DNA of 12,844 nt from the NCBI GenBank assembly GCA_029884515.1, contig JAOUHR010000023.1:1-12844 (forward strand), in the 5' to 3' direction. The notes under the pieces are model-generated. The model worked only from the letters and a program-made list of their open reading frames with translations. It did no database searches and was not told the origin of the DNA. Below, one piece after another: positions 9,401 through 12,844 of the stretch (position 1 is the first letter of the stretch; each line of letters starts with the position of its first letter). A program made the position numbers and the translations under genes. Source of the DNA: Gemmatimonadota bacterium. Lineage in GTDB: Bacteria > Gemmatimonadota > Gemmatimonadetes > Gemmatimonadales > Gemmatimonadaceae.

Positions 9401-9763
9401 CGGCGCCTGGGCGCCGCGCGCGACGCGGCCGCGGTGGACGAGCTCCGTCTCGAGGTGCGCGACCGCTTCGGCCCCCTCCCGCCGGAGGCCGAGGCCCACT
9501 TCGCGGTGGCCCGGCTCCGCCTCCTCGGCGCCCCGCTCGGGGCCGAAGGGATACTGGTGCATGGGCAGGAGGCCCGTGTTAGTTTCAGGGCTGACGCTGT
9601 CCCGCGTCTCAAGCCCCTCGCGGCCGCCTTCCGGGACGTGCAGTTCCAGGTGGACGTGCGACGGGTGCAGCCCCTCTCGCTCAAGCTCACACGACTCGGG
9701 GGCGCGACGCTGCTGGACGGCCTCGTCCGGGCCCTTCGAACAATCTCGCCCGATGCACGGTAG
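6437..9763 (+). CDS. mfd: Transcription-repair coupling factor Mfd
   Basis: Mfd is a cytoplasmic ATP-driven DNA translocase that removes RNA polymerase stalled at lesions and recruits UvrA. At 1108 residues it is near the usual 1100-1200. Domains in order: UvrB-like N-terminal module with LYPPREGF (84-91) and ERVETLEQLARG (103-114); RNA polymerase interaction domain starting near LKEGDYVVHLEHGVGIYRG (439-457); RecG-like helicase lobes with Walker A GDVGYGKT (595-602), DEEH (696-699), TATPIPRTL (722-730), LIVESGIDVPNANT (836-849) and QLRGRVGRS (865-873); the translocation region with RGAGNLLGPEQSG (918-930); and the C-terminal regulatory domain with YLPDDYI (972-978). All key ATPase motifs are intact, so it should be active. 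The start gives a normal N-terminus 10 bp after the BatA-like stop. Codons about 1039-1055 are unusually AT-rich for this gene. Confidence 0.98.
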   Translation: MALPILVERIGALAAFTKLLGALPRERGHLSVAGLAGSSDAVLLAALVAADPNRLFVVVADQLPEAERWLADLQSVLGDESVALYPPREGFGEVEPHAEVAGERVETLEQLARGAVRVLLTTARAVQERTRLPRALADARVELKKGDEWRLDDLTAHLDRVGFERVTLVEDVAQYSVRGGIVDVYGFGMGEPVRLEFWGDQLEELRWFDVSTQRTTRPAERALVLPVEVRGDGTDEQYERASLADLWPPGSLVVLPAGVALAPEMERTWGEAEHHLELARRRGEDVAARGELLQSPQAALAGLRTFPTLEVVATGSEDGEVVTFPIRAPEPVERDMARLSAMVRDGTETLILCDNAGQAERLEELLDARGARGARDGGDGRTPAALVIGVLGGGFLIPPRGQPDGLRVLTDHEIFRRERRIRRSRKYATGTALEHVTALKEGDYVVHLEHGVGIYRGMKTVFHAEATIEVAVIEYEGGDRLNVPLYRLDQIEKYRAAGDVDDDLPAPHLHRLGGKRWTQQKERTRAALREMTAELLDLYARRKIASRAPHHPDGAWQKQLESSFLFEDTPDQRTATDSVKQDMEGARPMDRLLVGDVGYGKTEVAVRAAFKAVQSGRQVAVLVPTTVLAEQHARTFGERFADFPVHIAVMSRFQSGKQQTAALKELAEGKVDVVIGTHRLLSKDVVFRQLGLIIVDEEHRFGVKHKERLKQLKLETDVLTLTATPIPRTLHQSLAGLRDMTLMQTPPRDRSPVLTFLEPWDDGLIEEGIARELDRGGQVFFVHNRIETIEAIADHVRRVVPRARVGVGHGQMKERELEATMRQFVEGEIDVLVSTLIVESGIDVPNANTMFVNRADRLGLAQLYQLRGRVGRSHRRAYCYLIVPDNPDEDAERRLRVLEHHTELGAGYRIALKDMELRGAGNLLGPEQSGYVHAVGFDLYLRLLDETVTRMLRGDDAPPPPPTDVTLDVPSYLPDDYIASQAVKLDLYRRLGAARDAAAVDELRLEVRDRFGPLPPEAEAHFAVARLRLLGAPLGAEGILVHGQEARVSFRADAVPRLKPLAAAFRDVQFQVDVRRVQPLSLKLTRLGGATLLDGLVRALRTISPDAR
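9577..9588 (+). promoter_or_regulatory. Possible internal promoter in the 3' end of mfd
   Basis: TGTTAGTTTCAG reads as an extended -10 (TG, one base, TAGTTT). Its TAGTTTCAG matches TAGCTTCAG of the candidate promoter at 3655-3663 at 8 of 9 bases. No good -35 or TTTG element is seen at the expected distance. It would transcribe the lipoprotein PPIase, surA and pdxA with a leader of roughly 195 nt. It lies within a cluster of codons otherwise rare in mfd. Confidence 0.22.
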
Positions 9764-9788
9764 AAGCACTCCTCTCCCTCTCCTCGCA

Positions 9789-11240
9789 ATGACCCGCCTC
9801 CGCCTCCTCCCCGCGTCCCTCGTGCTCATGCTCCTCCCCGTCCTCACCGCGTGTGAGGGCTTCAGGGACGCGATGACCGGCCACGTCGATGTCGTCGCCC
9901 GCGCCGGCTCCGCCGAGCTCAAGGTGGACCGGCTCGCCGAGATGATGGGCCCCACCGACGTGCCCCTCCAGCCGGAGGCGGTGCGCACCATCGCCCAGCT
10001 CTGGGTGAACTACCAGCTCCTCGGGCAGGCCGCCGCGCAGGACGATTCCCTCCGCACGCCGCAGCTCGCGGACGAGGGGATGTGGTCCACCCTGGCGCAG
10101 CAGCGCATGCAGACGCTCTTCACGAACGTCTCCAAGGATTGGGTGAACGTCGATCCCTCGACCTTCGAGGAGCGCTACAACAAGGGCGAACTCCTCGCCG
10201 CGTCGCACATCCTCCTCGCCAAGCAGCCCGAGGGGATCTCCGCGACGGCCAACGACTCCATCAAGCGCGAGGCCGAGAAGATCGCCAGGTCCGTGACCTC
10301 GGCGACCTTCGCCGCCGTCGCCAAGGCGCGCTCCGAGGACCCGGGCTCCAAGGACAAGGGCGGCGACTACGGCGTCTTCGCGCCGGGCACGATGGTGCCC
10401 GAGTTCGACGCGGGCATCCGCTCCGTCGCGCCGGGCGGCATCTCGCAGGTGGTGGAGACGCAGTACGGCTACCACATCATCCGCCGCCACACCTGGGCGG
10501 AGATCAAGGACCAGTTCTCCGAGGAGATCGGCAAGGTCGGCAACGCGGCCGCCGAGAGCACCTACTTCGCCGGGCTCGAGAAGGCCGCGAACGTGAAGGT
10601 GAAGTCGGGCGCGCCCAAGCTCGTCAAGGCGATCGCCGAGGACATCGACGCCTACCGCGACGACAACACCGTGCTCGCCACCGCACGCTCGGGGAACCTC
10701 ACCGCGGCGCGCATGGCCAAGTGGATGGGCGCCTTCCCGCCGCAGTCGCGCGTGCGCCAGCAAGTGGCGCAGGCCCCCGACTCGCTCCTCGACGGCTTCG
10801 TGAAGAGCATCGTGCGGAACGAGCTGCTGCTCAAGGCCGCCGACTCGGCCGAGGTCGTGGTGGACTCCGCCGAGCTCGCGAACGTGCGCGACGCGTTCTA
10901 CAACGGCACGCTCCGGACCATGGGCGCGCTCGAGATCGCACCGGCGCAGCTCCGCGCGGCCCCTGATGGCGGCGCCGAGCGCTCCGCGCGCGAGGCGCTC
11001 GCCGCCAAGCGGGTGGACGCGTACATGGAGCGCCTGCTCAAGAACGAGGCCGACTTCGTGCAGGTGCCGGAGCCGCTGGTGATCGTGCTGCGCGACCGGT
11101 TCGAGAGCCGGGTGGTGCCCGCCGGCATCGACCGCGCGCTCGCGGCCGCGACCAAGGCGCGCGCCGGCGAGTCCGCGGGGGCCGCCGAGCCGGCATCCGC
11201 CGTGCCTTTGCCTGCGCCGCCCGCCACCAAGCAGCCGTAA
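9789..11240 (+). CDS. Parvulin-type peptidyl-prolyl isomerase, predicted lipoprotein (PpiC/PrsA-like)
   Basis: The product (483 residues) is predicted to catalyse cis-trans isomerisation of prolyl bonds or to chaperone envelope proteins. The N-terminus has Arg3 and Arg5, a hydrophobic run and lipobox LTAC (19-22); Cys22 is followed by Glu rather than Asp, so outer-membrane retention is expected. A rotamase domain spans about 134-234: AASHILLAK (137-145), a helix, SEDPGSKDKGGDYGVF (182-197), VVETQYGYHIIRR (221-233). The remaining C-terminal half (about 240-450) is helical-looking, and the tail (455-483) is an Ala/Pro-rich linker-like stretch. I chose ATG 9789 because it begins the lipoprotein signal directly; ATG 9753, in frame and overlapping the mfd end by 11 bp, would add 12 residues before it. 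The stop is one base before surA. PpiD or PrsA homology is possible, but a named orthologue cannot be assigned by eye. Confidence 0.9.
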   Translation: MTRLRLLPASLVLMLLPVLTACEGFRDAMTGHVDVVARAGSAELKVDRLAEMMGPTDVPLQPEAVRTIAQLWVNYQLLGQAAAQDDSLRTPQLADEGMWSTLAQQRMQTLFTNVSKDWVNVDPSTFEERYNKGELLAASHILLAKQPEGISATANDSIKREAEKIARSVTSATFAAVAKARSEDPGSKDKGGDYGVFAPGTMVPEFDAGIRSVAPGGISQVVETQYGYHIIRRHTWAEIKDQFSEEIGKVGNAAAESTYFAGLEKAANVKVKSGAPKLVKAIAEDIDAYRDDNTVLATARSGNLTAARMAKWMGAFPPQSRVRQQVAQAPDSLLDGFVKSIVRNELLLKAADSAEVVVDSAELANVRDAFYNGTLRTMGALEIAPAQLRAAPDGGAERSAREALAAKRVDAYMERLLKNEADFVQVPEPLVIVLRDRFESRVVPAGIDRALAAATKARAGESAGAAEPASAVPLPAPPATKQP

Positions 11241-11241
11241 G

Positions 11242-12594
11242 GTGACCCGACGCGCCACGCCGCTCCGCTGGATCGCCGCCGCGCTCGTCGCGGCGGCGGG
11301 CTCGCTGGGCGCGCAGGTCGCGCCGGCGCCGGCCGCGCCGGCCGGCCCACCACGGTCCATCGAGGTGGACCGCATCGTCGCCGTGGTCGGCACCACGCCC
11401 GTGCTCTTCAGCGAGGTGCTGGAGCAGGTCAACTTCCAGCGCGCCAACGGCCGCCCCATCCCGCCGGACAGCGCCGGCCAGATGCAGGTCGCCCGCGAGG
11501 TGCTGAACGAGATGATCGACCAGGAGATCCTGGTCACGCTCGCGCACGAGTACAAGATCGAGGTCCCCGAGTCCGACGTCGCGGACAACGTGGACAAGCG
11601 CATCGCCGGTGTCCGCGGGCAGTTCAAGACGGAGCAGGAGTACCGCGCCGCGCTGGTGCGCGAGGGCTTCGGCACGCCCGAGGAGTACCGCAAGAAGACC
11701 ATCGAGCAGGCCATCCGCGGCGAGCTGCAGAAGCGGGCCGTGGACTCGCTCAGGGCGAAGGGCCGGCTCGCGCCGGCCAACGTCACCGAGAGCGAGGTGG
11801 CCGCCGCGTTCGAGCGGGCCAAGGACCAGATGCCGCCGCGCCCGGCCACCCTCGCCTTCCGGCAGCTGGTCGTCGCGCCGCACGCGCGTCCCGACGCCGT
11901 GCTGCGTGCGCGCCTGCTCGCCGACTCGCTCCGCATCGCCCTCGAGCAGGGCGCCGACTTCGATTCCGTCGCGCGCGCCTACTCGCAGGACCCCGGGTCC
12001 GCCGAGAGGGGCGGCGACCTCGACTGGCAGCGCCGCGGCGTGATGGTGCTCCCCTTCGAGCGGATGATGTTCGCCCTCCCGCCGGGCCGTATCAGCCCGG
12101 TGGTGGAGACGCAGTTCGGCTTCCACGTGATGCGCGTGGACCGCGTGCGCGCCGCCGAGGTCCGCGCGCGGCACGTGCTCATCAAGCCGGTGATCGACTC
12201 CACCGACGTGCGGATCGCGCGCGAGCGCGCCGACTCCGCGCTCGCGGCCTGGAAGGCCGGCACGCCGTACGACTCGCTCGTCGTCCGGTTCCACGACGGG
12301 GAGGAGGAGAAGACCGTCCCCGAGGGCTTCCCGCGCGACTCGCTCCCCGCCGAGTATCGCGTCGCCTTCAAGGACCTCAAGCCGGGGGACTACACGGGCG
12401 TCTTCGCGCTCCCCGACCCCGCGAGCGGCTACAACAAGTGGGCGGCCGCGCAGGTCCTGAGCGAGAAGCCGGCGGGCGCCTACACGCTTGCCGACTACCA
12501 GGAGCGCGTGCGCTCGCAGCTCCGCGAGGAGCGGTCGATCCGCCGCACGCTCGACAAGCTCCGCACCGAGTTCTACGTCTCCATCCGGTTGTGA
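11242..12594 (+). CDS. surA: SurA-like periplasmic chaperone with two parvulin domains
   Basis: SurA escorts unfolded outer-membrane proteins across the periplasm. The 450-residue product has a Sec signal (RR at 3-4, hydrophobic 9-22, cleavage likely LGA-Q after 24) and an Ala/Pro linker. A SurA N-terminal domain follows: VDRIVAVVGTTPVLFSEV (42-59) and LNEMIDQEILVTLA (88-101). The first rotamase (about 200-300) has AYSQDPGSAERGGDLDW (246-262) and VVETQFGFHVMRV (287-299). The second (about 308-410) keeps RARHVLIKP (308-316) but has no GGDLGW-type motif. A terminal helix (416-443) resembles the SurA C-terminal helix. The length is close to E. coli SurA (428). The GTG start comes one base after the preceding stop, which points to translational coupling. 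pdxA follows 7 bp downstream, as in the E. coli surA-pdxA order. It could also be labelled a generic SurA-type PPIase. Confidence 0.9.
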   Translation: MTRRATPLRWIAAALVAAAGSLGAQVAPAPAAPAGPPRSIEVDRIVAVVGTTPVLFSEVLEQVNFQRANGRPIPPDSAGQMQVAREVLNEMIDQEILVTLAHEYKIEVPESDVADNVDKRIAGVRGQFKTEQEYRAALVREGFGTPEEYRKKTIEQAIRGELQKRAVDSLRAKGRLAPANVTESEVAAAFERAKDQMPPRPATLAFRQLVVAPHARPDAVLRARLLADSLRIALEQGADFDSVARAYSQDPGSAERGGDLDWQRRGVMVLPFERMMFALPPGRISPVVETQFGFHVMRVDRVRAAEVRARHVLIKPVIDSTDVRIARERADSALAAWKAGTPYDSLVVRFHDGEEEKTVPEGFPRDSLPAEYRVAFKDLKPGDYTGVFALPDPASGYNKWAAAQVLSEKPAGAYTLADYQERVRSQLREERSIRRTLDKLRTEFYVSIRL

Positions 12595-12601
12595 GCCCCG
12601 G

Positions 12602-12844
12602 GTGAGCCAGCCGCCGGCCCTCGCCATCACGCTCGGCGACCCCCGGGGGATCGGCCCGGAGATCGTCCGGAAGGCGCTCGCGACCCCCGGGTTCGCGGGC
12701 GCCGTTCGTTTCGTGGTGGTCGGGCCCGAGGGCGCGGGCGTGCGGGTGGATGAGGCGATCGGCGAGTGGAGCGGCGGCACCGGCGCGCGCGCCAGCGGGA
12801 CCAAGCCGTCGTCGCACACGGAGCCAGGCCTGCCCCGTGACGTG
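12602..12844 (+). CDS. pdxA: 4-hydroxythreonine-4-phosphate dehydrogenase PdxA, N-terminal fragment (cut by window edge)
   Basis: PdxA oxidises 4-hydroxythreonine 4-phosphate with NAD in the DXP-dependent pathway to pyridoxal 5'-phosphate, in the cytoplasm. Only 81 codons lie in the window, in frame to the last base; the family is about 330 residues. The start LAITLGDPRGIGPEIVRKAL (7-26) matches the family signature GDPAGIGPE, with Arg in place of Ala at residue 15, followed by a FVVVGPEG strand (37-44). The metal- and NAD-binding residues lie beyond the edge, so activity cannot be judged. The GTG start comes 7 bp after the surA stop without a Shine-Dalgarno sequence; position next to surA supports the identity. 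The segment after residue 44 is Gly/Ala/Ser-rich and I cannot align it by eye. Confidence 0.87.
   Translation, partial: MSQPPALAITLGDPRGIGPEIVRKALATPGFAGAVRFVVVGPEGAGVRVDEAIGEWSGGTGARASGTKPSSHTEPGLPRDV

Noticed and set aside
9753..9788. Upstream in-frame ATG for the lipoprotein PPIase
   Set aside because: It would put 12 extra residues, including polar ones, before the lipoprotein signal and overlap the mfd end. ATG 9789 gives a standard signal length with Cys22.
6677..9991. 1104-residue open frame on the minus strand
   Set aside because: It mirrors mfd, whose motifs are unmistakable on the plus strand. The antisense product is rich in His, Val, Glu and Arg without family features.
9687..11936. 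749-residue open frame on the minus strand
   Set aside because: It is antisense to the lipoprotein PPIase and surA, which show clear signal sequences and rotamase motifs on the plus strand.
11038..12819. 593-residue open frame on the minus strand
   Set aside because: It is antisense to surA and pdxA and has biased low-complexity composition with no recognisable domain.

Overview
This window is about 12.8 kb of very GC-rich chromosomal DNA (coding sequence strongly biased to codons ending in C or G). It carries eight protein genes and no recognisable RNA gene, mobile element, CRISPR array or prophage. The gene content (LepA, a DUF58/BatA-type von Willebrand A pair, Mfd, two parvulin-type envelope chaperones, PdxA), the Gram-negative style lipoprotein and Sec signals, the lack of Shine-Dalgarno sequences and the Bacteroidota-like promoter shape best suit a GC-rich Gemmatimonadota bacterium. 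That placement is inference: no rRNA or other phylogenetic marker was tested, and another GC-rich Gram-negative phylum is possible.

Layout. On the minus strand, 1-1740 holds all but the last residues of lepA (elongation factor 4), which runs off the left edge. A 153-bp divergent intergenic region (1741-1893) carries a candidate promoter for each direction. On the plus strand, 1894-3555 encodes an uncharacterised exported protein, probably a beta-propeller, with a proline/alanine-rich insert. After a 116-bp gap containing a promoter candidate, six genes follow on the plus strand with gaps of only 1 to 25 bp: a DUF58 protein (3672-4592), a BatA-like membrane vWA protein (4597-6426), mfd (6437-9763), a parvulin-like lipoprotein (9789-11240), a SurA-like periplasmic chaperone (11242-12594) and the 5' part of pdxA (12602 to the right edge). 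They look like one operon, possibly with an internal start near the end of mfd.

How the genes fit together. DUF58 and BatA-like proteins usually belong to MoxR-ATPase/vWA modules linked to envelope or stress functions; no MoxR gene is present here. Mfd couples DNA repair to stalled RNA polymerase. The lipoprotein PPIase and SurA are expected to help outer-membrane proteins fold. surA followed by pdxA repeats the gene order of the E. coli lptD-surA-pdxA-rsmA-apaGH operon, although lptD is not upstream here.

The window is mostly conserved housekeeping and envelope genes. I do not see an undescribed defence, mobile or biosynthetic system. The points most worth a second look are the absence of Shine-Dalgarno sequences at all eight starts, the shared TTTG/TTGG-N19-TAGCTT promoter shape with leaderless or near-leaderless starts, the unusual operon composition, and the swapped conservation of the two SurA parvulin domains.
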